Positions 10,089-21,680 are shown, counted from the stretch's first letter. The stretch is 64,000 nt of DNA from Heliocidaris tuberculata (GCA_025618425.1 CM046836.1:20930494-20994493); one strand, 5' to 3'. Notes: generated from the sequence alone by a model not told the origin. Numbers and translations: made by a program.

Positions 10089-10440
10089 TATAATAATGAT
10101 TTACTATTAATAGTGTTGTTATTGTTATCAATATTACATAATCATCAACATAACTAGAGCAAATTTAAACACAAAGAGATGTCAATATTATATTGTCTTG
10201 ACAATCCTGTTTCTCCATTACCAAAATGCCATCGAACTCAACATGCTAATTGAACATTTTGACTTTTTTTGAAAATATGATATTACATGATATTATATAT
10301 TATATGATATGATGATACTACTTGATTGTGTAGATTTTCAAACACTTTGAGTATCAAGTTCATCTTTTTTTTTTTAATGAAATGAAGACTGCCAGTTTAA
10401 AGTATACGTACTGATATTCTGATACATCTTTATGCTAGCA

Positions 10441-11394
10441 CTAAACATGCTGACGGTGCTGCTGGGATTGCTGCGCGGTTTGTTGTGGATCCGCCGGAGG
10501 GTCGGTGTGTGAGGCCAGGTGCTGTTGACCGGAGGTCACGTGGTATGTGGGACGTTGGCGATTGGGTTGCTCAAATGATCCCAGTAGACGATGGCGGTCC
10601 TCCATAAAGGCGAACCGTACGATTATGGGACGTGGCGCCGCTCCTTGGGCTTTAGCATTACCTTGTTTGGGGGCTGGAAGGCGATGGGCGTTAACAAGTG
10701 GCGTTTTAGCTGCTTCGGAGAGAGGGATTTGAAGAAAATGAGCAATGACTCCGTACACTGCAGAGTAAATATTTTCATTTTTGCTCTCCGGGACTCCGTA
10801 TACCAATAAATTCTGTTTCCTGTTGTGTAGCTCAAGTAGCATTAATTTCTCCTCTATTTCTTCATTTTTGCGATTAATCTCCTCCCTGATTTTAGGTACG
10901 GTATCCTTTTCAAGCACCTTAATTTTGTCGGTATTGAAACTAACTGCGGTCTCCAAATCCTGTATAGCTCTTCTGGTATCTGTCAGCTCAACTTTCACCA
11001 TATGCATGTCATGACTTATACATGTTATAGTATCAAATCTCGAATTCATTTCCTGTGACAAATGAGCGAACATTTGTTTCATTTCGGAGAAAACGTTAGT
11101 CTCACCTGGTGCCGTAGCGTTACATTCGGGGCTTGGGGTGTTGGCGGGTAGTGGAGTCACGTGCTCAGCGCCGGCGTTTCCGCTAGTAGTCGTGTTGGTG
11201 CTATGTTGGGACGTGTCACTTCCGCTCGGAGTCCCCTGGGTTGGGTTGCTGCTGGTTTGTGCGATAGGGGGTCTAGCATCCCCTGAAGCAGATTTATTGG
11301 CCTGAGAAGCCATTATTTTCACCTTCTTCTGATTTTTTGCTGAAGACTTAGAATTAGTACTTGTTCTAAAGTTGTAGAATCGCTCCTCACTCAT
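10441..11394 (-). CDS. L1-like retrotransposon ORF1 protein, intact 317 aa
   Basis: This is the only long uninterrupted, non-repetitive open frame in the window. Domains: a basic Ser/Asn-rich N-terminus (1-40), a low-complexity Pro/Thr/Ser linker (about 40-100), a predicted coiled coil (about 105-190, heptad-like EMKQMFAHLSQEMN through EEIEEKLMLLELHNRKQNL), then an RRM-like region opening NLLVYGVPES (about 193) and containing PRPIIVRFAF and DRHRLLGSF. This layout matches L1/Transposase_22-type ORF1 RNA-binding proteins, nucleic-acid chaperones of LINE ribonucleoprotein particles. The C-terminus is short and Gln-rich after LLGSF and lacks the usual C-terminal domain. The LINE tail at 9182-10088 is in the same orientation but appears to be a separate insertion, as no endonuclease or reverse transcriptase core lies between. 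A host-adopted gene is possible but unproven. Confidence 0.7.
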   Translation of the reverse strand: MSEERFYNFRTSTNSKSSAKNQKKVKIMASQANKSASGDARPPIAQTSSNPTQGTPSGSDTSQHSTNTTTSGNAGAEHVTPLPANTPSPECNATAPGETNVFSEMKQMFAHLSQEMNSRFDTITCISHDMHMVKVELTDTRRAIQDLETAVSFNTDKIKVLEKDTVPKIREEINRKNEEIEEKLMLLELHNRKQNLLVYGVPESKNENIYSAVYGVIAHFLQIPLSEAAKTPLVNAHRLPAPKQGNAKAQGAAPRPIIVRFAFMEDRHRLLGSFEQPNRQRPTYHVTSGQQHLASHTDPPADPQQTAQQSQQHRQHV

Positions 11395-12561
11395 GGCTCG
11401 GGTTAGAAATTAGAGATTTAACCTCTCGCATACTTTGAAATCGGGAGCTCGCTGATGACACGTCCTCACGTTACGATTGCATTATGGGATAATATATCTG
11501 TGTACAATATTGTAGATTTATGTGAATTTATTAATATTTATCTACAATGCTGTCGTGGCTTCTTATTTTTCCCGATATATTTTGACACCACTAGAAAGTG
11601 AAAACCATCTACTTCAAATTATACAACATGGGTGTTGATCTTGGAGTGATATGGGGGTATAATCTTTTTTTAATGAAGTGGGGGGGGGGTGTTGCAAAAC
11701 TGAAATGAAATGTGGTGGAAATGTGGTGGAATCGAACGTGGTGGAGAAAGAGGGAATACATCACACCCAATATTTATTGAGGATGATGATGAGCTGTGTC
11801 ATCATCACCCAACTATATATAGAATTATGAAATGAAAATCATAACATGTAGGCCCGGTCAGAAGCACCGCTCCGGGCGTTGCACGTGGGGACAGTGCCCC
11901 TTCTTTTCCCATTAACTTCAGATAAGTACCCCATTTTTCTTTCGAGTAAATCCCAGTTCCATATTCTTTTAAGTGCCCATTTTGATAATTATACCTCATC
12001 CCTCACCTTACCTTTGATAAATGCTCCTATTTCAACGAGAGCATTTCTCCCCTTTTAATCCCTTTTATTCCTTTTAATGTAACAAGTCATTTTTTTCTTT
12101 GTAATATATAGACACTGATTGAATTTTTCTATTTTACATAAGAACATTTTCCTGTTCTTATAAATGCCCCTTTTCAGGTGTTATAAGTGCCCCCTTTTCA
12201 CCTGTGATGAACTGCCTTTTCTACCTTTCCTACACATTCATTTATTTTTCTAATAATTGAAGTGTCCTTTTCCCCATGATAAGTATCACGTTTCCATTTT
12301 CTATAACATGTGCCCCTAATCCAAAGTGACTTAGAGCCAGAATTCCCAAATGCTCGCTCGCTACGCTCGCTCGTATTAAAAGTACAGCTTATTAAATAAA
12401 TTTTCAATGCAAAATTTTGCAATCACATTGTAATTAATATTGTTTGCTCGCTCGCTCAATATTCAAATCATATACTACAAAATTGCAAAGCATGCATGCT
12501 AAAGTTGTATCTTGGATATGTAAAGAGAAAAACCATATATACATGTTTACACACACACACG

Positions 12562-12563
<2 letters not shown>
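11395..12563. other. Intergenic with AAGTGCCCC-type repeat
   Basis: From about 11870 to 12320 the DNA contains repeated words such as TATAAGTGCCCC and CCTTTT. The same family recurs at 26520-26670, 27480-27530 and 29590-29690. An inverted GCTCGCTCGCTACGCTCGCTCG word lies near 12352. No gene is recognised. Confidence 0.5.

Positions 12564-12613
<50 letters not shown>
12564..12613. repeat. (TA)n microsatellite
   Basis: About 25 TA units follow a short (AC)n tract at 12550-12562. Open frames reading IYIYIY across it are artefacts. Confidence 0.95.
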
Positions 12614-12615
<2 letters not shown>

Positions 12616-13175
12616 GGCCCTTCGGGGAAATCATACCCCCCAGGTATGAGAACCTGTCTACGCCAATGGCCCACACAATGCATGAAATGCATATTGAACA
12701 GCTAATTAAGTGACACACTTTATTATTTCATTTTAGCTCAGTTAATGTCACAGATATCAGAATTCTCTGATGATGAATATTTACATGAGCAGAAACCACA
12801 ACCTACTTTATTTTGTCATGATATAATCTTACAGCAAAGTAAACTTAATCATTGATCAACTTAAAATTTACCATACCACATAGCTAATCACACTTCACAT
12901 AATTCAGATAAATACATGATATCCATTAAGAAAAATTATATATAGATATGTAGGTCATTGTATAATTCACATAAATTTTGACACCTTTTTATAGCGAAAA
13001 TTTACATAAATTACATATAGTCTGGCACCTCGCCCGAATATGTGGATATCTGTGCCCCTCGCTGCCTGAACATATAAGGTGATGGTTACCCGAATATCGG
13101 AACTTTAAAAATCCTTGGGGGCTGCAGCCTCCCACACCCCCAGGCCCCCCCCCTCCCCCCCCCCCCCCCCCCCCT

Positions 13176-13206
<31 letters not shown>

Positions 13207-13966
13207 CCCTACCGGCCTTGTATGCCTATGGTGCTGTGATAACGTGAAGACTCGACGAATTTAGTATGCTTTAGATCCAATAGATTAAAAAATTGAAAAA
13301 AGAAGTTGATCGCTTGAAACGATATTCTACCACTCTGTCAAGGGTTTTCTGCAGGGAAATTGAATAGTTCATGATCCATAGTGGTCCTGGATGTTAATAA
13401 TGCTGCGGTTCTGACAAATTACAGTTTATAAACATAATTTGATATGTTTTCCCCCTTTTAACACAATTCTTTTCGGAAAAACCATCGAACACATTAAAAT
13501 AGGTGCCGCTGCTAATGCTAGACCTCACCCCCAACATACAGTTGACAAATAATTTTTTCCTCTATAGATATAAGCAATCTTTAATGAGATAATCACTATT
13601 GGAATGAGGAAGTAACGACTTCATAATGATTATGTAGGCCTGTTAGGAGTACTGTTCAACCTGAAGCAGTTTTTTGTTGGAAATTTACTATAATTTTGTC
13701 ATGATGTTTAGAGCTTACGTCCTAAAAAAAAAAATACTTTCCTGAATTTCCGAATTTGGCTATAAAAAATAATATTGAAGAGTAATAATGGGTATTTATG
13801 GGGAGAGCTTGGGCAAGCGCATGGTATAGGGTACATGACTGGCCATGGGGAGTTAGAGGAGTTTTCTCCACGGGCCGGGCCGGTCGATATGCTGTGGCTT
13901 TAGTGGATTGAGGGCAAGTTGGTCAAAAAGTAGTATAAGAAATTTCAAGTCCACATAATGTGGTCA
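12614..13966. other. Intergenic with long C run
   Basis: Mostly AT-rich DNA. A nearly uninterrupted C tract of about 59 nt lies at 13145-13203. Nothing coding is recognised. Confidence 0.6.
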
Positions 13967-14113
13967 GGGGCCCGTTGCACAAAACTTGCGTTTAAACGCA
14001 AATCAGGAAAATCAAATGCAACTTTATTTTCAGCCAATCAGAAGTGCGCATTTAGGGCTTGCGTTTGATTTTTAGGAGTTGCGATTAAACGCAAGTTTTG
14101 TGCAACGGGCCCC
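13967..14113. mobile_element. 147-bp hairpin MITE (GGGGCCCGTTGCAC ends)
   Basis: The inverted ends read GGGGCCCGTTGCACAAAACT and its exact complement. The arms continue TGCGTTTAAACGCAA / TTGCGATTAAACGCAA. The centre is TTCAGCCAATCAGAAGTG, the same CCAAT-box core seen at 448, 47779 and 51145. Confidence 0.85.
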
Positions 14114-15120
14114 AGATATTGAGAACAAATTGAGGGGATACATACCAGCGTACAAAAGAGGAGAAACATTCGAAAGGAAGAAAGAGAGCATTACAGGGGG
14201 AAGGGACTTTTACCGTAAAGAAACTTGAGGCAATCAAAATAAATATATTTTATAGGTGCATCTCGGTGGGCTGCCAGGGTTGAAAAGAGGAGCTCGATTT
14301 AATTATACATTGTTGTGTTTTGTGTTCCTACACAAAGGAATCAATTAATGACAAATACATGGAGACAATAATTGATATAACGTTCTTACATATTGGCGTG
14401 TCTTTTCTTGTGCCCTTTTCACTGCGCGTCTCTCATACCAGAGATATCAAAATAGTTACATCACAAGTCATATCATTACATACATGATCACCAAAGCTTA
14501 CGAGGAGTACGAGAAACTCAGATTTAATCTGTTTTATGAATGTATCTAGGCGAAGGAGGGGGAACAAAGAAGATTAGGAGGTGAAGAAGACGCGCGGTAA
14601 TACTAATAATTGCAAACCAATTGAGATTACAACGCATCGGTACTGGTTGGGCTTCAGGCAGGAAAATTAGCATAATTCGCATATTTTAATGATATAGGGG
14701 TTTTGTAATGACTCATTTTGATAGATAATTTCTTGATAAAGTTGTCTTGCCGAGAATCAATGGTTACATCTGATAATTCAATCAAGATTATGTTTTAATT
14801 TTAAGTTTTTCACTCAAAAAGGAGTGAATTATCTCCACTCTGTCCACATGAAGGATACAATTTTCACTCCTTAAGGATTGGTGTTTCACTCTTTTCTGAG
14901 TGAAATAGTGATCACTCTTTTTTCACTCGAAAAGGGGTTGTCCCTCATTTAACTCCTTGTGAGAGTGGATATGGAATTCTCCCCCTACATTGTATCTCGG
15001 CCTCTATAGCTCTAGCTCTGGTAGGTACCGATAAATACCGGCTATAACGCGCGCTATACACAATTGGTTGCTGCCTAGGCTATGGTTGCTGCCACTCATG
15101 CTGCGTGTTTTGGGGACTAA
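14114..15120. other. Intergenic, nothing coding recognised
   Basis: Contains words around 14815-14940 of the form TTCACTCxxxAAGGAGTG in alternating orientation, a small inverted-repeat-rich patch. No gene is supported. Confidence 0.5.
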
Positions 15121-15389
15121 CCAACGAACGTAGAGGGCGTCAACACTTTGCAGTCAGAGCGCGTTGATAGAGAGAGTTGTGACACGCGCATAATAAGCAT
15201 GCGCATACGCGGTCTTTGTTTAAAACATGGCGGATCATGGAGCTCCCAAATAGTTCCCTTTCGCGTACATTCTCTATGAGAGGGAACTTTTTGAAGCTCC
15301 ATGAAATGACTGACCAATCAGAAGCGACCTCCAGTGTCAGGACTCTCTGTATGGATAGCTCTGTTTGCAGTGTTGCTATTAGGAAGGTT
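15121..15389 (+). repeat. Repeat copy 1: flanks plus 207-bp core
   Basis: Left flank 15121-15155 (ending CAACACTTTGCAGTC), core 15156-15362 (AGAGCGCGTTGATAGAG to GGATAGCTCT), right flank 15363-15389 (GTTTGCAGTGTTGC). The same three parts occur at 33491-33758, but there the flanks are inverted and exchanged while the core keeps its orientation. The core contains ACATGGCGGATCATGGAG, which resembles a translation start in good context, and a GTTCCCT/AGGGAAC hairpin. In this copy the frame from that ATG closes after nine codons. Confidence 0.75.
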
Positions 15390-16909
15390 CACTTCGCTAA
15401 ATTTCTGTGACCATCGTTTTCTCTCAGAGAGGTTTTTCGGTAGATTGTAGATTTGATTTTTTTTCAATTAATACTTTCAAAAACTTTTGAATTAAAATTG
15501 TAAAATCAGATGTTATGCTTAATAATATTTTTATACGATTTTTATAATTTTCAGGAGAAAAAAGATTAGAATAGTGATAAATTTATAATTTTACTTTACG
15601 ATACAATAATATGTATTTGTGAGGTTGCTAACGCTCTTCTGCTCTATTTCGCTGCTACTACGTACGTGTACCGTACCATACCGTATACAGAGCTAGCTGA
15701 TAGTACAGATCTCACAGCTCTCGATCGCATCCGACCTCGGCCTCCTAACTTAACTTAAGGCTAGCTGAGTCAGCTAGAGCTCGATGATGGATCAATCAAT
15801 TCAAGGTTTGATTTTAGTTATAAATTTAGATTAACTTATTTGAAATGATGATGAAACAAATTTGGCAATCCAGGGTAATAGGGACCCGCATGTAACGTTA
15901 AATTTTAAAAAAATTGTTCGGATGCTGGATGGAGCGATATGATGGAAGGGGGATCAGATTCGGATGACCGGACACTTAACAAAAATGAAGCCTTCTTTTT
16001 TGTATTTAGATTCAACTTAAACCATGCATTGAATTTGTGATAATCATCATCTATATATTTTTCTATAAATAATATCGTCTAAGTTAGATCAAACACTTGT
16101 ATTAAAAAAATTAAGAAATAGGTCTAGATCTAGGCCTAATGCCACTCACACTTTTGCGAGGTTATTGGAGATAACCTCGCACTCTGTACCTTCATACTGT
16201 GAGCAATTGCCTCCCATAGGCAAGTAGGTATGTGATATCTTGCCCATCTTGCAGGAGGGGAGCAAGATCACTGACCAAAAACAGCCTGAAAATTTCACTC
16301 GATCCAGATGATAAATATCCTATCGAAGGATCAGGCATGAAATTATCATTCTATAATGTAGAAAAAAGTATTTTCTAAAAATTTTGCCGATTATATTGGT
16401 GTTTTTACTTCTTCAGCTTAGAGGTCGTGACAGGCCGAAATTGACACAGCCCCATATAGTGATGGTCCCGTGAGTGGTCTAATGCTTGTAACTTTTTCAA
16501 ACACTGTCAAAATGCTGTTCGTCTGGATGGATGGATACACAACTCGTCCGACAGTCCGGCCACCATTCATTGACCAAGTACACAGGATGAGTGCCGGCCA
16601 CACAACAACTGCCTGGGTACAGGCCTCTTATTGGGGTAGGGTCGGCTCTCTTAAATGAGAGAGCCGACATTAAGAGGCTAACAACGAATGGGAGACAGAA
16701 AATTTGGTTTACTGCCCATCACTTATACATGTACAAACTTATCTGAAGATAACCTTGTACTCCAGACTTGCTTTTACGGGTGAATAGGCTTCAATAGCTT
16801 TTGTGTGTATCAGCAAGCGTTTTTCCAGTCTAGATCATTCATACATGAGAGGAAAATAATTATTTAAAATTTCATTTTCTATTTTGATTCCCCAAATTTG
16901 TGGCAAATT
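15390..16909. other. Intergenic with hairpins
   Basis: Two clear hairpins are visible: GCGAGGTTAT / AGATAACCTCGC at 16157-16182, which recurs inverted near 33800-33840, and GTCGGCTCTC / GAGAGCCGAC at 16641-16668 nested in a wider CTCTTA / TAAGAGG pair. No gene is recognised. Confidence 0.5.
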
Positions 16910-17129
16910 TAAGAAAATTAAATCTTGCTTAGAGCAACTTTGTTGTCTGTTTTTGACTGCTGCAACAGTGAATGTTGGACACAGTCCCACATAGGCAAGG
17001 ACCTATGAGTGACTGCCCATTAATGCTGCCTGGGTACTCGTACTAATACGCCACTCATACTAGGGCCAAACTTATGCGGGACTGTAGCGAACATTCACTG
17101 TTGAGCAGTCAAAGCGAGATTTAATTTTC
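16910..17129. mobile_element. Palindromic MITE, about 220 bp
   Basis: Outer arms AAGAAAATTAAATCTTGCTT and its near-complement (17113-17132), then inner arms GACTGCTGCAACAGTGAATG (from 16955) and CATTCACTGTTGAGCAGTC (to 17110). It abuts the TTAA element that follows, whose left TTAA overlaps the arm end. Confidence 0.65.
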
Positions 17130-17721
17130 TTAAAGGGAAATCCAGCCTTTATAGCAAGCTGCTTTGAAAGAAAGAGGAAAAATCAGAGAAGCAGATTGGT
17201 GAAAGTTTGAACGAAATTGGACAAGCAATAAGAAAGTTTTGAATTTTTGAAAGTTGCAATCACTGTACATATGGGAATTTCAAATTGGCCGAATAGGTAA
17301 TGTCACTGTGATGTAGCTGTGGATAACTCCCCAATTCGCTCTAACACACAAAATGACTAAAATGTAACTTTTGTTCAAAATGCGTTATTCAGTAGGATCC
17401 TTTCATCCATGAGGACCTATAACAATATGCTATCTCCAATATATTTTGAGTACAGCCCCGAGGGTAAAAGCGCCTCGAAGAAAAGTGCAAATTAATGATA
17501 TTTTTGTGTACGACAAATGGGAGAGTTGTCCACAAAAATGTCACAATTGACTCGCCAAACTGCCAATTTGAGATTCGCATAGATGTAGTGATCTCATTTT
17601 TCAAACATCCATAACTTTCTTAGTCCTTGTCCGATTTCTTTCAAACTTTCGCCATCCCGTTTTTCTTATTTTTCTGCTTTCACACAAATCATCTTATTAT
17701 CAAGGTTGGATTGCCCTTTAA
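17130..17721. mobile_element. TTAA-flanked MITE, copy A (584 bp)
   Basis: The body 17134-17717 opens AGGGAAATCCAGCC and closes GGTTGGATTGCCCT, with TTAA on both sides (17130-17133, 17718-17721). The inverted arms extend about 130 bp, with AAAGTTTGAACGAAATTGG answered by the complement of GTCCGATTTCTTTCAAACTT. A 583-bp copy sits at 45567-46149. TTAA duplication is the signature of piggyBac-type transposition. No transposase is encoded; the minus-strand open frame from METHIONINE near 17604 is non-coding repeat shared with the other copy. Confidence 0.8.
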
Positions 17722-18654
17722 TGTAGGCAAGGCGCTTGCAATGTCATCCAATCCAAATGGCCTCTATGGTGCATGCACCTTATATCCCATTTATTTAAAA
17801 AAAAAACCAAAAAAAATCAAAACAAAAAAAATGCTCGTTTTATATTCACTTTTTACCCTTATAATTACAACCTTACAAGGCTATTCAATTAGTATGTTGT
17901 ACATGTGATTTCTATATCTATAAATTTCTGTAAGCCTAGAGATGTTCACTTTTATTCCACATGGACTTACTCTAAAAAAAATAATTTAAAAAATAGGCCA
18001 AAGTATTGGGAAACCTTGCCCAATACTATTGTAAAAAATCATTTGAATGTAAAACGAAAGTGTTAATTCTCATACGTAATTCAGAGTGGGTATATTATTA
18101 CAGTCGTGTTTGAAAATGTAAAATTAGTTCACAGGCCGTTTTCTACCAAGGTAATTTGAGTGTTATTATAGGCCTAACATATACTTGTTTAATGCTACAT
18201 TAACCCATAGAGGTAAAGAACTTCCCTAAAGTCTAAATTGATTAGATTTCATTCCTCAAACTGGCAATAATTTTTTTAATTCTTACAATCTTACCCTCTT
18301 ACATATTTTGAAAAATAAATATGAATTTAACATGAGTCAATATGAATGGTAATTGCAAAGTTTTATTAAAAAATTGCAAATTTGCATTTTTAAATAGTGA
18401 TGTTCAATGCATTGCCAATTTAGAGAGTATAATGATTAGTTTTTAAAAGTTGAACGGCTTGTACATGCTGTGGCGGCGATTTCATGTAAATACATGTAGT
18501 AGGGGAGGAGGGAGGAGGCGATAACACCGAAGGCCATTGCCGAAGATCTGTTTTGAGAAGTGGAAGGGGGGGGGGGGGGGGGGGGGGGGGGGTGATCGTT
18601 ATTATGCGAGCGAACAAAGTGATCAAGTGAAAATAACAGCAAGAAATAATACTG
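17722..18654. other. Intergenic, AT-rich, with long G run
   Basis: A G tract of about 27 nt lies at 18566-18592. A short hairpin-like repeat (AGTATTGGGAAACCTTGCC, then CAATACTATTG) is at about 18002-18030. No gene is seen. Confidence 0.6.
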
Positions 18655-18655
18655 T

Positions 18656-18710
<55 letters not shown>
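18655..18710. repeat. (CTA)n microsatellite
   Basis: About 18 uninterrupted ACT/CTA triplets. Confidence 0.95.
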
Positions 18711-19539
18711 GATAATAAAACAGTTCTTATAAAGTGCATTACACCTATGGAAAAGGTCTCAACGCGCTTAGGGAAAAAGATAAGAATATGAAAGAGGGAA
18801 AGCTGCTGAAAAAAAAATCATGCACTGAGTGTAGCTTAATTAAATAGGTACATTTTCAGAGCATTTTTAAATTGCCCAACTGTGTTAGCTTGTCTTAGGT
18901 TTTGTGGGATACTATTCCAAAGTTCTGTTGAAATAATTAAAGAAGCCTCATTTTGCCATCCCAATGCACTCAAGGCCAATAAAATGTTTATGTGGTTGGC
19001 CTAAATTTGGTCACCTGACTCAAAATAGAAAAAAATCATAAGCATTAAAAATCGAAGGGGAAGATGACCACCCCCCCCCCCCCCCCTCGTGATTGCCGCA
19101 TAATATGTGAACATGTATTCATGGAACGGCACAGCACACTGCATTGGAAATGGAATCAAATAAGAGAGGTGTCTTGTGAATAACTTTGACTTATGTGAGG
19201 TTGACTTATTATGCTAGAGTTTAATTCCAAGATCACTTTATCTTATTACAAAAATACATCTTTTCATCTGTTTGCTGTGATATATTTTGAAGGGAAATAT
19301 TGCGGGATGGTCCATCTCAACTCAACAACGATTTATAAATAAATGGGAGAATATGACTCTCAAGTGCATTCTTTAATCAATTTCATATTCCTATAATATG
19401 TACATGGACATGATTTCAGTAGGTGTATTGCACCTATTATCCCTGTGATTACTTCTAACCATTGTATTTCTATCCATTTGAATAACTGCTGCTTTGTGTC
19501 TATATTATTTCATTTACAATACACTTTGTAAATATTACT
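18711..19539. other. Intergenic, nothing recognised
   Basis: A C run at 19071-19086 is the only notable feature. Confidence 0.5.
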
Positions 19540-20400
19540 CATTGTCTGACTCCTATATGCCGACGTCGTAATGATGCCAATAGTCTCGTTCTCCTTTGCG
19601 GCCGAGACAGGTTTGTAAATATGTTTATGCTTTTATTTTTTTTAATTGCATGCTACTGGTATTTCCTGAAATTGCAATGCAACTTATTGCTACACATTTG
19701 AAAAGCTTGTGCTGCCTTGTGTTTATATAATTATTTTATTTATTGCATTAGTATATATTTTAATGATGAGATGCTATATACCTTTTTTCCAGTATATATT
19801 TACCAATTTGTAAATATTATACTTCTGATTTTCTGACGCCTATATGCCGACGTCGTAAATAGTGTCGCCAATTATAGTCTCGCTTCCCTTTGCGGCCGAG
19901 ACAAATTTGTAAGTACTTTTTATGCTTTTATTTTTTTAAAGTGCAAGCTACTGGTATTTCCTGTCATTGAAATGCAACTTATTGCTACACATTTGAAAAC
20001 CTTGTGCTGCCTTGTGTTTATATAATTATTTTATTTTTTGCATCTTATGATGAGATGCAATAAACTTTTTTTTTTCGATATATACTAACCAATATGTAAA
20101 TATTGGTAAGTACATGTATATTCTGATGCCTATTATGCTGACGCCTATATGCCGACGTCGTAATGACGCCAATAGTCTAGCTTCCCTTTGCGGCCGAGAC
20201 AAGTTTGTAGATATTTTTATGTCTTTGATATTTTGATTGCATGCTACTGATATTTCATTTAATTTTTAAATGCAAATTGCTACACATTTCAAAATCTTGT
20301 GCTGCCTTAAGTCTATATTATTATATTTATTGCATTATGATGAGATGCAAGACACTTTTTCTATACTTACCAGTTTGTAAATATTACTTCTCATTTTTTA
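19540..20400 (+). repeat. Three-copy tandem repeat with GTCTCG hairpin
   Basis: Units begin at about 19547, 19834 and 20139 (spacing 287 and 305 bp). Each contains CTATATGCCGACGTCGTAA, then a hairpin GTCTCG..TTTGCGGCCGAGAC, then a less conserved AT-rich part with TTGCTACACATTTGAAAA and CTTGTGCTGCCTT. The GC-rich hairpin block is much better conserved between units than the AT-rich remainder. Confidence 0.8.
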
Positions 20401-21454
20401 ATTAATACAAGTGACATTTGCAATATTGTACTTCATATTCATATTCACTTGTGGAAAATAACAGTCCATTATTTTCATCAAACTAATGAATGGATGTAAT
20501 TAATTTGAGGTACATGGGAAATAGGCCTATGCCATATACATGTAAGATGTGTATAAGACATGTATAGTACATTCATCATTCATTGTATTGATTTTATTTT
20601 TAATGATTATAAATAAGTTTATTGTTTAGGCTTTAATTTTGTAATACAATGTTATTTCTTTAATGCCAATTTCTTTAAGTTTCAAAGCATACTGACTTGT
20701 GTCTAATCTTTATTCACTGAATTGTGCATTCATTGATTACATGTGTGCATGTGTACACATAATACATAATTGTGCTGCACATTTGTATTTAATTGTGAAG
20801 AATTCATTCCATTCTTTCCATGTTAATTAAATAAAACTAATAGATGTAACATGTTCATTTAAATGTAATTCATTTGATGCTGATGGAATGTGCCATGTAC
20901 ATGTAAGACGCTTCACTCCTTTTGCATTATATACATGTATATGGCCGATTTATTATGTGTTCAAGTTACACGTATCGCTTTCACTCATGTGAAAAACTGA
21001 AACCTTAACCATAATTCACTGCTGACCACCTCCTTCCTTCCCTACTCCTAGGTGTGCAATTACATATTTTATTTTTTGAACATGTCTGAAGTAATGAATT
21101 GCGGAATGCATTCTTAATAAAGGGTTCTCATAAAGTGTTTTTCTTATTTTTTTTCTTGATGTTAATGGTATATACTTTATAACTCAAGTAATACTTATTT
21201 TATGTTCTTATGTACGTAGCACATTAAGTATTCCACCATCACTCAGTACGTTTGATAAATATTTGCTGTAATGTGAATAGGTGGATAAACTTTATTCATC
21301 TTTGACTCATTACCCGGGACTCATTAGGATTGTCTTTGCAAAAACGTGACAAATTTCTTCCATTAGACTTGACAGAAATGAGAAGATAAAAAGGGTCCAC
21401 CATAATGCCTTGAATAAATAATTTAATATGAAATTGACTTAGCCGATGATGTCA
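20401..21454. other. Intergenic, AT-rich
   Basis: No gene recognised. ACATGTA words are frequent. Confidence 0.5.
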
Positions 21455-21465
21455 TAATAATAATG

Positions 21466-21497
<32 letters not shown>

Positions 21498-21500
21498 CGG
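21455..21500. repeat. (AAT)n microsatellite
   Basis: Imperfect AATAATAAT tract; a second one, mixed with GAT triplets, lies at 21681-21765 on the other side of the element at 21533. Confidence 0.9.
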
Positions 21501-21532
21501 AGTTTTGAATCATCTAAGAAATAATCAAATAC

Positions 21533-21680
21533 TATACAAATTAAATATTGTGGAATGGACTTTTTTTTTAGGCGGAGAACCAACTCAGACGAGCTGAAGA
21601 AGCGTCCTGGATCAGACGTGAAACTGTTCTCCGCCGAAAAAATCTAAAGTCCACTGTCAAGATTTAATTTGTATAGAATT
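21533..21680. mobile_element. 148-bp TIR element between AAT tracts
   Basis: Outer arms TATACAAATTAAAT and ATTTAATTTGTATA, then GGACTTTTTTTTAGGCGGAG answered by CTCCGCCGAAAAAATC, surround a core with GAGCTGAAGAAGCGTCCTGG. The element sits exactly between two AAT-rich tracts. Confidence 0.6.

Noticed and set aside
12434..12718. Open frames with YIYIYI on both strands
   Set aside because: They cross the (TA)n microsatellite.
16418..16658. Small open frames on both strands over 16418-16658
   Set aside because: No family resemblance; they sit beside a hairpin and probably belong to a repeat.
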